Source: Tanypteryx hageni (lineage: Eukaryota; Arthropoda; Insecta; Odonata; Petaluridae). Taken from it: a DNA stretch of 64,000 nucleotides. Shown piece by piece: positions 11,400 to 22,110 of the stretch. The position numbers were made by a program, and so were the translations under genes. The notes beneath the pieces were generated by a model, which did no database searches, was not told where the DNA came from, and saw nothing but the letters and a program-made list of their open reading frames with translations. The stretch lies in assembly GCA_028673005.1 (NCBI GenBank), contig CM054118.1, positions 58,597,338 to 58,661,337 on the forward strand, given 5' to 3'. Within the stretch, counting starts at the first letter, position 1. Every line of letters starts with the position of its first letter.

Positions 11400-13260
11400 A
11401 AACCTATTTCAGTGTCTCTAATGTGGAGTACAACACGTGATTAGAGAAGAAAAGTTGCTATGCAAGAGAGAGCGACTGAGATTTATCTCGAGCGTCACAT
11501 AAATCTTGGAAAAGTGAATTGTTTGACGCAGTAGCGAATACATTTACGACACAAATTCTATTATATTCACTCATAGAAATTATTTTTCTAGGTTTTGATC
11601 CTAAAAAATGAAGAATTTGAGAATTTGCCAAGTTCCCTCTTTTGACTACTATAAAAAAAATATTTCTCCAATTAGAAGCCGCCATCGATTGGCACCATCA
11701 TAAAATTTCCATCTAGCCTTTTACCACAAAATATGCCTCTTTTCGGTTAAATTTGGCGGTGATGGGTTATTGAGATGATTTAATAAATTTCACGGTTCTT
11801 TTGTAAACTTGACTTCATAGATAATATTTAATTAAGGTTAAATCAAGCGAGGCAAGGTACGCGACAGAAACAACATTATGATATTATTCGAGTGTTTCCC
11901 CGTCATATAATGACGGGATTTGAAGATCAAAAATAGAGCAAATAGAATTTGACATTAATTTTATTCCAGTAAAGTACTTAATCACCTAAAAGCATTTCAA
12001 ATTGTACAGTATTGCTTATGTATGAGTAAGTTATTCAGTGGAAGTGTTAATAAGCCTGGCATGATCAAATATAGGCTTACTATTTGTCGATAACTATGTT
12101 AGCATCGGAAAGCTTGAATGGAGCAGTAATGTGAAAGTTGTCCAAAGGTGATTAATTAAAATTCCCAATTGTTATGAAACGAGAGAAATTTCAGTTTTTT
12201 CGCATTCCGATTATTCGTTTGACTTCAGTGGAGATGAATTTGTTTTCTTAGCAATAAATATCAACTTCGCTATTTGATCACGCATACTTTAATGCACCGA
12301 ATTCGAATATTAGGAAGCATTTTGATGAATAAACGTTCCTATGCAAATTACGTAGTTATATATAATATGGAATCTTTATAGAATTTCTGAAATAGTTATT
12401 TGCATATTTGCGGTAGGGACAATTAACCGTATAAAAACGAACTTCTGAAACTCGTTCCATTAAATAATGGCATTAAGTAAATAAATTCTGCTAATTCAAG
12501 ATGAATGAGCACCGAAATTCTTCATTGATTTAACTTGCCTGCTTTCGTAAAGAATTATTTGTGTAAAACTGCAACATAAACAAAGAAAATATATTTGATT
12601 TAAAATAAAAACTCTAATGTAACAGTTTTAAAGTATTTTTTTAATCCGGTGAAAATACGTCATATATGTTTCATTTGCAACTTAATAAATATACTGTAGA
12701 TTTACGTCTAAATATTACGTAAATATACTGATTACGACTTGATTTTATTTTTCGCAACTCAAGAAAAAGTATTCTACGCCACATATCAGTTAATTAGGCA
12801 AATACCTAATGCTCTCATATCCAAATCTAATTTCGTATAGATAACCTTATGAAGATAACAATAATATGGTTGTGCTTAACGACTAAATATTTTCTCAGTG
12901 TGTCAAAGATATGCAAAGGCTTTTATTCTAATAGAGATTCCATTAATATGAAACATTATTTAGCTTACACTCTACTAACTTTCATCTAAATTTTTTATTA
13001 TTTTTTAATTTTGCATAATTCACCATCAAAATAATTAATTTACCTAAATATCTCCTAACGCTTTCATGAAATTATATTTTAAATAAATTCTGTTTAAATA
13101 TATTGCCTCCGATTTTGATTCTTTTATCGGGGTGGATCTGATTTTCGAGAAACTCCCTCAAATTAGTCCTCTTTCATACTGTCCCTGAATTATTCACTGT
13201 GCTCCGACGTAGAAAAATCGATTTCACGGCAATTAATTCGAAGAAAATTTTTCCCCGCGC
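11400..13260. other. AT-rich DNA, no gene recognised
   Basis: Highly AT-rich sequence with dense stops in all frames. No domain, tandem repeat or inverted repeat longer than a few bases was seen. Confidence 0.55.
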
Positions 13261-14340
13261 ATTATCCTAAATGGAATAGCCCCGCATTATCGTTAATTAT
13301 CGAGGCGGGAAGAGCACTGCACACCGGCCTAAAAAACAGACTATGCTATCCGACAGAGGGATGGAAAGTTCGAGCGACGGAAATATAGAGAAGAGACAAA
13401 TAGGCATGGAAAAGGGGAGGATGGAGGGAGAGGTATAGGGAAGGGAGGAGGGTTGGGTTGGGTTGAATGTGTCGTGTGCGTCGGGGACTTTTAGTGCCGT
13501 TTGCACGCGCAGAACGGTGGAAATAAGGAAGGCTCCAGAGTGCTTTCTCCTGTTCGAGTTTGACGAGTTATTTGCGATGGGGTCGCTTAGCAACGGCACC
13601 CTTCCCAACCCTTTAAGCGATTCGCACGTTAACCCTGAGAGGTGGAGAGAGACAGGGAGTGAGGAGGAGGTGGTTTGGAGAGAGAGAGAGAGAGAGAGAT
13701 GAGAGCTCAAAAAAATACCTCACACTCCTAGAACCAACCTCCGAACTAACTCTCCCCCTTTCGAATACACTCGCGCCGATCTCATGCTCCCCACACTACT
13801 CCCCCCCCCTTTGCGATTCCAACCCTACCCAGGATGGTGTGGATGGGGGTTTAGAGAAAAGGAGAGGTGTGTCGTAAGAGATGAGAGGTTGCAGAGGGGG
13901 TAGGGGGGACGTATGGAAGGGTAGCCGAATGGATGTGAGAGGCGCGCGAGGCGAGCGGCAAATGTTTTCCGATCACGCGTGCTGTCTCACCGCTTGCGAC
14001 CCGGAGTCATGGAGAGGAAGATAAGATGGCGTTCGCGGAGGAGCATTCAGTCTCTTTCATTGCGGGAGACGACGGTTTTCTCCCTTCTTTAAAAAAAAAG
14101 GAATTGAGATATGGAAAAGCGAGTCGGAGGAATGGCGAGGAAGAGAAAGAAAGAGAGTGGCACGTGTCGATTAGAATCACGCGAGGATTGGTTTCCTCGT
14201 GTTCCCATCACACTTCCATCTCTCTTTCTATGGAGAAAGAGTTTAAGAACTCCTTTTTTGACGAGTCGTCCGGCTATATTTTCCCTCTCGGGAAAAAATA
14301 AATCTTCCGGAGTAATGGCGACACGTGTAGTGCGCTAGAG
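13261..14340. other. Locally GC-richer segment, unassigned
   Basis: Contrasts with flanks by higher GC and CpG content (for example GAGGCGGGAAGAGCACTGC near 13302 and GGCGCGCGAGGCGAGCGGC near 13942). It holds several overlapping open frames of 70-137 codons on both strands, none with a recognisable domain, plus a short (GA)n at 13677-13700. It could contain an untranslated exon or CpG-rich regulatory DNA, but nothing proves it. Confidence 0.3.
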
Positions 14341-15200
14341 ATAATTAACCTGGCACAGAGAGCGTTTGAAAAGAATAAGAAGAAGCAGCAGAGTTTCGCG
14401 TGGCTAATGGAAAGCATTTGTCTCGTGAAAAGAAGCATTCCTCAAAGTCATTAATAACGGCGCGGCATAAATTATTACACATTCCAAACGAGCTTTAAAA
14501 AAATGTTATTTTTTTCAAGTTTTGAAATATTCAACAAGTGATTGCAATGTTTATTTACACGTTCGTTTATTATAACAAGAAGTCGAAACCAGGACTCACG
14601 CAGTCTGGTTTCCCAAAGTTGACGTCCCGAATTGATTACTTATATTGACAGTAAATATTTCAGTTTGTGTTAGTCATTTCAAGGAATACTCATGCCATAA
14701 ATATAATTTGTAATTCATGATTTATCAATGACAGAGAAAAATTGGAAAACAAATTAATAGAGCATTATCAGGTTTGAAATACAAAAGCAATGTCAAAATC
14801 TCTTTCTGAAATTACATTTTTCGTGTATTGTTTAACAAAAGAATTTAATAAATGTTACTGTTTATACGCTAATATGTATGGATCAACTGTCCATTGCTGA
14901 AGGGTAGTCGAGTGGAAAAGAAAATAACCCGTTTGTTCACTCGTCTGTGCTCAAACCGAGTTCGGTAATAATCGTCTCCATGCCAACAACCCGATAAAAT
15001 GCGATTTAAAACGCAAAAACGCTGTTTTAGGAGAAATACAAGAAAATACAATCAATTATCAAAAGTCTGTAATAAGAATTAAAACTTACGTGCGTTTTCC
15101 CTTAGAACAGTACAAACCTCGTGATGATATCACAACTTTAAGTTATTTAAAAATATTTAAGAAAACATCTCTGCAGGATAGATTTCTTATGTATAACAAA
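14341..15200. other. AT-rich DNA, no gene recognised
   Basis: AT-rich sequence with short frames only; no feature can be supported. Confidence 0.5.
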
Positions 15201-15207
15201 TAGGTAA

Positions 15208-15400
15208 AATACGTTCCTGGAATCGAACCCGGGACTTCAATTTTCGCAAAATACGGCATAGCCCGGAGGTGAGCCCTGGCAGCACGAGCCTCACACCAAG
15301 TTTCATGATGCAAAAGTTGTTAGTGGGGGACACACACAGACAAGACCATTTCATAAGGCTATGTTTCCTTTGGAAACCAGCCTAAAAATGAGGCTGATAG
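15208..15400 (-). mobile_element. Possible tRNA-derived SINE remnant
   Basis: The plus strand GGAATCGAACC at 15220-15230 is the reverse complement of GGTTCGATTCC, a perfect match to the RNA polymerase III B-box consensus, inside CCCGGGTTCGATTCCAGG on the minus strand. The sequence upstream on that strand (GGGCTCACCTCCGGGCTATG) is not a clean tRNA cloverleaf, so this is more likely a degenerate SINE head than a tRNA gene. Boundaries are guesses. Confidence 0.38.
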
Positions 15401-18055
15401 CATTACATTTTAGTAATTGTACGATCTTGCAGAGTAAAAATTCTAGATCAAGCCATTTTTTGCAAGAATAATTTTATGCTGTATTAAAACAGTCTGAACA
15501 ACGCTGTTTAAATATGATGAAATATTGAAAGAAATGTTATTCAAAGAAAAATTTGACTTATTAAAATAAAACATTTAACTCACGCAGAACTGAAATATTC
15601 CTTTACTCACATGTGAGTTAAAAATATAAATGCGAAGAAGAATAAAACATTCAAAATAGACAAACGACAGCATTTGATTCAAATTTCAAACTTGAATATC
15701 ACCTAACGAATAACAAAGCACTGTTATATTCAATTATACTATTTTTAGGGAGAACATACATTTGTAGAAGGCACTTGTTCAAATATGATCAAATTCATTA
15801 AGATTCATGGGTGTAGGTCAATATAATTATGCAACATAATTTAGTTGAAATATTAAAAATGAAAGTTTCAAGCAAAAAGTATAACCAATCTGAACTGATA
15901 TTAGTGGATGTCTTATCCAACGGACATGTTACTCTAAAAATGAATTAAATATACTTAGAATATTAATTAGAATTTTGGTACTAACATTCTTCAGTGACAG
16001 GACTTTTCTTCAACGCAACTTATTACATTTCTCTCTATTGATAGGTCGTTACTAATATACCTAGGAAGTGAAAAGGAGCCTTGGACACGTGTGACCCAAT
16101 TTCTGGAAAGTATACAAGCCATTCTATCTATGTCTCGTGCATAGTAAATATAGCCGTACTTCAAAGGAAAAGCTAAAGGTCACCTCAGGATTGAACATCT
16201 CTCAAAGGAGCCAGGAGGTACGTAAGAGGAAGAATGCTGGCAAAGTTCATAACGTTGGGATAGCGAAATTTTTATTCTGCCTGTATTAGCTTCGTCGTGT
16301 CCTATCTTGTTCTTGTCTTCTTCCCAACCTTCCGTAATCTTTCCTAAGCCGGAACCAGGGCCATCCAGCCTCAAAATATTCCTCACCAATATAACTCTCT
16401 CCCCTTTACTCTTAATAAGACGCCCCCTGCTCATCCGCACACCTCGTCTTATAGTTCCTATTCAATCCAAAGGGATAGGGATGACGGTGATCTGTGATCT
16501 TTTGATCCGAAACCTTCCCAACTCCTCTCCCTGGCTCATGAAAATCCCTCATTTAATTACATGAAATGGTTTTGTACAAGTCGTCGCTTATTTGCCCCTT
16601 TTGTCCCGGAAGACGCGTTTGGGGACATTTTAGAGATGGGAAATTAATTGCCTTTGGTCGGATTATTAAAATTTTACGATTCTCTCCGCATTAAAACTTT
16701 CTCACGCTAAATCTGGGATTATTCCGACGCTCGATAGCTTCGGATGTTGGAGTTCTGAGGAACGTCTCGCCTTTTCAGAATTAAGCGATATAGCGAGATA
16801 TGGAACATATTGAGATAAGTTACTTTTGTTACGCGATACGACGAGTTTGATTATAAAAATTAAAATAAATCTTAAGAATGTTCGCCGAGGTTCTGTGAAA
16901 AATATGAAATTTTCTTGAGAGGTTTATCAAAAGTAAACGATCATTTTCCTCACACATCGGATGTAGAAATTGTGATATTTCTGAAAGACGAGATTACAAC
17001 TACGGCTATCCATCTATTGGCGAAGCCTTAAATAAATGGCAAGTGGCAATTTGATGAGGTAATTCTCCAAACGGGGAAAGGAGTGATTAAAATACAATTG
17101 CACCTTACCATTTTTATCCTTGTACCTCATTACTCCTCGGTTAAACCAATCATCATTCAAGCCGCAAAACTAATTAGTTGAAACGCCGAACTTCGGGGTA
17201 ACCATCAGAATTACAGCTACAGATGATTCCTCAGAAGTTTATAATAAAATCCTATAGGTTGATTAGTCAGAAATAGATAGATTCCTCAGAAATTGAAACA
17301 TACAAATCTGGGAAAAAACAATACCTAAAATTGCATTTTGGTTTTCAGCTGTGTCAATACAAGATTTTATAAAAAAATTAAAAGTCAAGAGATTTCATGT
17401 AATTATAGAGATAAAAACTGACCAGTATTGTCATTAAAAGACGGTTCCTGGGTATTCAAAGGCTAAAATAGAAAGTGAAACATATTTCGGTTAATACGAT
17501 GTGTCTTTCCAAAAGATTTTAATATTCTAAGTTGTAAACCGATTGGTTTTTCTTCACACAACAGAAAAATAACGAAGGCCCAATGCCCATTATCCCATGG
17601 AAAATGTAATTGATATAATTGGGCAAATTAATTACAAATTCAGGTCTCCTGGTTTAATGTAATACCGACTTAAATCACCGCTACTTAGCCATCTTCTGAA
17701 ATGCTTTGAATTATTTGTCTTTATTAGCTCATAAAATGCACTTGAAACGAACATTTTTCAAGACAAAAACGAGCTCATACGGATATTCCCATGGCGGACT
17801 CCTAGCGCTGGCTGGAAAGAAACCCCACTCATTCCTATGCCAATTTTAAATCGATACATCGAAAAGTAAAAAAAAAGGATTAAACTTAAAACACGGAAGT
17901 TTATGCATCACAACAATAAACACATCAAAACCTAAAACCCGAGTTTAGCGATGATGATCCGAGACGAGGTACGCCATCTCGAGGGTTAGCATAAGAATGG
18001 CATTAGAACTTTAAGGGCGACGATATCAGCCTTTCGTCGTGATCGTTAAACTCTT
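15401..18055. other. No gene recognised
   Basis: AT-rich with short frames. The overlapping 85-86-codon frames on opposite strands near 16180-16564 have no recognised domain. No repeats of note. Confidence 0.5.
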
Positions 18056-18059
18056 CTCC

Positions 18060-18460
18060 TTTTTGACACATCCTTAATATCCTATTTCGTTTTCTAACGC
18101 ACATAATTTCCCATTCCCTACCCCCTCCTCAATACACCTAACTCGCATTATTCCAACATTTTCTCATTCACTCTCTCTCTTATATTCCGTCCTCTTCCGC
18201 GTTCTTCTCTCTCCCTTTCCTCTTCCACCCGCTGTCACACAATCCCATCCCTTTTTCCTTGCTCACCGCGCGCACACACACACAACCTTCTTTTCCTCTC
18301 CCTCCCACTTCATCCTACCCACCGCACACCACCCATATGACACCGCCCACACCATTTCCTCCCCCCTTCAGAAAAAACTCCTCTTCACATTTCCCACTCT
18401 TCTCCCACTCCCTCTCTCCCGTTTTCCCCTGCCCTCTCTCTCTCTTTTGAGCCGGTGCCC
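18060..18460. repeat. Pyrimidine-rich low-complexity tract
   Basis: C/T-rich plus strand (CTCTCTCT, TCCCTCC, CCACACAC). It lies just before an oppositely biased purine tract. Frames through it are Pro/Ser/His-rich and not protein-like. Confidence 0.75.
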
Positions 18461-18514
18461 ACACAGCAACACACACACCCACGCACAAGAAAATGAGAAA
18501 AGGTGATTCCTATC

Positions 18515-19460
18515 TCTTACACACAGTGGAAAAGAGGAATGGGAATGGATAGAATGAGAAAGAGAGAGAGAAAGAGATAGGGAAGGAGAGAGAGGGAGGA
18601 GCAGAGAGGGAGGGAAGAAGAGGTAGGAGGAGAGACAGTAGGAGAGAAAGATGAGAGGTAGAGGAAGGAGAAGAGAGGACTAGAGAGGGAAGGCATAGAA
18701 TAGATGGAAGAAGAGAGAAGGGAGAGGATGGAGAGAGATAGAGAGAGTGAGAAAGAGAGGGAGGAAGAAAGAGAGTGAGACAGAGAGGAAGGAAGAAAGA
18801 TAGGGAGGGAGAAAGAGAAGGAAGGGAAAAGAGAAGAAGAAAGAGGGAGATGGAACAAGGTAGATATGGAGGTGTAGAGGAGAGTGAGAAAGAGAGAGAG
18901 AGAGAGCGAGCGAGAGAGAAAGAGTGCGAGTGAGAAAGATAGAGAGAAAGAGTGAGAAAGAGAGGGAGAAAAAAGAGACGGAGGGAGAATGAGAGGGAGG
19001 GAGAGAGCAGGGAGAGGGAGATGGGGCGAGGTAGAGATGGAGCTATAGAGAAAGGGAAGGTGAGAAAGGAGAGGAGATAGGAAATGGGATGGGGATAGAG
19101 GAAGTAGGGAAAGAGAAAAGGAGGGAATGAGAGAGAGGTAGGTAGAGGAAGGAGGGAGGGAAAGTGGCGGGAAAAGAGAGAGAGAGAGGGAGATGGAGAG
19201 ATAAAGGAATAAAGAGGAGGGAGGTTTGAAAGGAGGGAAAAAATGAGCGAGGTTCGTTGGAGTGTAGGCACAAAAAAGGAAGAATAGGAGTAGGAGAGGA
19301 CTTCTTGTTCTTGAGTCACACGGTTGAGGTGGAGAGGGGTTATCCTCTACCAAACTCCAAGTTCCGAGTCAAAGGGAGAGCTGTAGCAGGAAAAGGATTG
19401 AAGGGTTAATAATGGGTTTTCTGAGAGAGAGAGAGAGAAAGAGGAGAGGGGCGGGAGAGT
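18515..19460. repeat. Long purine (GA/GGGA) low-complexity tract
   Basis: Nearly 1 kb dominated by GAGAGA, GGGAGG and GAAAGAGAG with only scattered pyrimidines. Minus-strand frames of 269 and 278 codons encode Ser/Leu/Pro runs and reflect composition only. Confidence 0.85.
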
Positions 19461-20053
19461 GTGGGAGGATGATGAGAGGTGGGGCGGGAGAGGAGGTTAC
19501 CGAGTCGGATCTCCTGGAGAGAAGGCGAGAAAGATGGAGGAGCGATGTACGGGAAGAAATGGAATTCCGTGTTTGAAAAACGATCTTCATCCCTAATAGG
19601 AACGCTCTTTCGAGATCTAATATCGTTCGTGAAAGATGCATAAATATATTCTAACTAACGTCAAATGTACGACTAAGGTTTACCAGAAAGGATGTGTTGC
19701 ATTTCGACCTCAATATTTTGGCTTGGTTAAAAAAAAACTTTAACCGATGTATTCTTATTTAACATAATCCTCTTTGTATATAAGTTTTTTGAAGTCTGTT
19801 TAAAAGTACTTAATAAGTTAGTACATAAAATTCTGTTTAAAACGATGCAAGAAGAAATAAATACAACGTAGTTGAGTAAACCGTTTTTATTAATGTTTAC
19901 AGAAAAGGGAACAGATGAATAAAATTTAACATTATCAAAATCCTGTAATTCATGCATTTTTTAATTCTGCTGAAAAGTACCTGAGAATAAGATTATATAC
20001 AAAACAGTATTTTATTTAAAGTGATGTATATAAAAATAACTTAATAAATTAAA
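19461..20053. other. AT-rich DNA, no gene recognised
   Basis: Transition from the purine tract to AT-rich sequence; only short frames. Confidence 0.5.
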
Positions 20054-20090
20054 CCACACACATACACACACACACACACATATATATATA
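20054..20090. repeat. (CA)n(TA)n compound microsatellite
   Basis: Runs of CA followed by TATATATATA, immediately next to the 3' terminus of the first Helitron-like copy. Confidence 0.9.
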
Positions 20091-20092
20091 AA

Positions 20093-20478
20093 TTAGTAGT
20101 TGGTGCTGGCATACTGCAAGCATTTCATCTCACCTTGAAAAAACATTCATTTTTCAGACACATTTTATCATTACAAATATTCTTTTAATTCTAAAGATTT
20201 CAACGTCGCAGCGATTTTTGGTTTTCCCACATGTAAAAATAATAGATTAAAAAAATCCCCAAATGTTGCAATTTTAAAATTTTTATACTTTCTCCATTAT
20301 GGGGTACTAATGCTACATATTTTAGCCAAATTTAAAAGTTGTAGCATTTCTAGAAGTATAATAATATTTTTCTAATAAAGATTTTCTAAATTCTACCTAA
20401 GAAAAAATTTCGAATCTCCAGCTTTTCTGGAAGTGCCTAAACATTAGTATCCTCCTGTTATCATTATATATCGACGAC
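20093..20478 (-). mobile_element. Helitron-like non-autonomous element, copy 1 (internally deleted)
   Basis: On the minus strand the 3' end has an imperfect hairpin (CTTGCAGTATGCCAG region) followed after 12 bases by CTAA|T, fitting the Helitron rule of a 3' hairpin and a CTRR end inserted before T. The inner part matches copies 2 and 3 (block around AAAATTGCAACATTTGGGG on the minus strand, and the distal AGGATACTAATGTTTAGGC motif), but about half the internal sequence is absent. Its 5' terminus is missing or merged with copy 2. No coding capacity. Confidence 0.68.
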
Positions 20479-21242
20479 TCTTACAGAGGAGGATGTAACA
20501 TATAACATATAACAGGAGGATACTAATGTTTAGGCACTTACAGATAAGCTGGAGATTCGAAATTTTTTTCATAGGTAGAACTTTGTGCAAAACCGACTAG
20601 AAAAAGCGAAAATCTTTAAAAAGTGCAACAATGCGGCCGCTAAAAATTCGCAATTGTTTAAACAAATTTTCAAGGTTTATATATTTCCGAATGTGCCACG
20701 GAGCTGAAATTTTTTTTATAAGTAAAATTCTTAAAAAAACGAAATAGAGAATATACAAATTTTGATATTTTAATTTGTTTAGCAGCTAAAAATTTTTAAA
20801 GTTTAAACAAATAGATAACTGTTTATGTACTACGGGATGAGCTAGGAAGCTGAAATTTTCAAATAATTTACATAGTAGTAAATTTGCACAAATAAACATT
20901 TCAATTTTACCATATATGTATTGCGGCGGCCGTTAAAAATTATTTAAATTTAAACAATTAGAAAAATATTATTTTATTTCTAGAAGTGCTACAACTTTAA
21001 AATTTGGCTAAAATGTGTAGCATTAGAACCTTATAATGAAGAAAGTGTAAAATTTTTAAAATTGCGACATTTGGAGATTGTTTTTAGCTATTATTCTTAC
21101 ATGTGGGAAAAACGAAAATCGCTGCAGAAATGAAATCTTTAAAATTAAAAGACTATTTGTAATGTTGAAATTTCTGTCTGAAAAATGAATGTTCTTTTAA
21201 TGTGAGATGAAATGCTTGCAGTATGCAAGCACCAACTACTAG
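20464..21242 (+). mobile_element. Helitron-like non-autonomous element, copy 2
   Basis: On the plus strand it starts with a diverged 5' end (TATATATCGACGACTCTTAC; the other copies have TCTATATAGACGTTCCTTAC) and ends with the hairpin GCTTGCA-GTA-TGCAAGC, then ACCAACTA and CTAG at 21239-21242, followed by T. This is the full canonical Helitron 3' structure. It is head-to-head with copy 1, so the region around 20480 forms a large palindrome (GGATACTAATGTTTAGGC and its complement). No ORF. Confidence 0.72.
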
Positions 21243-21249
21243 TATGTTA

Positions 21250-21285
21250 TATCCTCCTCCTCTGTAAGGAACGTCTATATAGAAT
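21250..21285 (-). mobile_element. Isolated Helitron 5'-terminus stub
   Basis: On the minus strand reads TTCTATATAGACGTTCC then TTACAGAGGAGGA, nearly identical to the 5' end of copy 3 at 22025-22056, but it is only ~35 bp long. It sits 3 bases beyond the 3' CTAG|T of copy 3 and next to the 3' end of copy 2. It is either a truncated copy or the target of a nested or tandem insertion. Confidence 0.6.
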
Positions 21286-21287
21286 GA

Positions 21288-22054
21288 CTAGTAGTTGGTG
21301 CTTGCATACTGCAAGCATTTCACTTCACCTTGAAAAAACATTCATTTTTCAGACAGACATTTTATCATTACACATATATTTTTATTTCTAAATATTTCAC
21401 CTCCGCAGCGATTTTCGTTTTTTCCACATGTAAAAATAATAGTTTAAAACAATCCCCAAATATTGCAATTTTAATAATTTTACATTTTCTTCATTATAAG
21501 GTACTAATTTTACACATTTTAGCCAAATTGTAAAGTTGTAGCACTTCTATATGTAAAATAATATTTTTCTAATTGTTTAAATTTAAATAATTTTTAATGG
21601 CCGCCGCAATTCATATATGGTAAAATTGAAATGTTTATTTGTGCAAATTTACTTCTCTGTAAATAATTTGAAAATTTCAGCTTCCTAACTCATCCTGTAG
21701 TACCTTAACAGTTATCTATTTGTTTAAACTTTAAGAATTTTTATCTGCCAAACAAATTAAAATTTGTATAGTCCCTGTTTCGTTTTTTTGAGAATTCTAC
21801 TTATAAAAAAAATTTCAACTCCATAGCACATGCGGAAATACATAAACCTTGAAAATTTGTTTAAACAATTGCGAATTTTTAGCGGCCGCATTGTTGCACT
21901 TTTTTATGATTTTTCGTTTTCTCTAGTCGGTTTCGCACATCGGTTTCGCACATAATCCTAACTACGAACAAAATTTCAAAACTCCAGCTCATCTGGAAGT
22001 GCCTAAACATTAGTATCCTCCTGTTATCCTCCTCTGTAAGGAACGTCTATATAG

Positions 22055-22056
<2 letters not shown>
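21288..22056 (-). mobile_element. Helitron-like non-autonomous element, copy 3 (full length, ~0.77 kb)
   Basis: On the minus strand it begins TTCTATATAGACGTTCC (5' end near 22056, preceded by A) and ends with GCTTGCAGTATGCAAGC, ACCAACTA and CTAG (21288-21291) followed by T. Both ends therefore match the Helitron pattern of 5' TC and 3' hairpin plus CTRR|T. Internally it has several AGCTGAAATTT-like motifs and no ORF, so it is non-autonomous. The 5' side abuts a (TA)n tract. Confidence 0.75.

Positions 22057-22107
<51 letters not shown>
22057..22107. repeat. (TA)n microsatellite
   Basis: About 25 TA units immediately adjacent to the 5' terminus of Helitron-like copy 3. Confidence 0.97.

Positions 22108-22110
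<3 letters not shown>

Noticed and set aside
15208..15240. Functional tRNA gene
   Set aside because: A good B box is present, but no consistent acceptor, D or anticodon arms could be folded.
18510..19353. 269- and 278-codon minus-strand open frames
   Set aside because: Ser/Leu/Pro/Phe low-complexity translation of a purine tract; two overlapping frames are equally open, as expected from composition.
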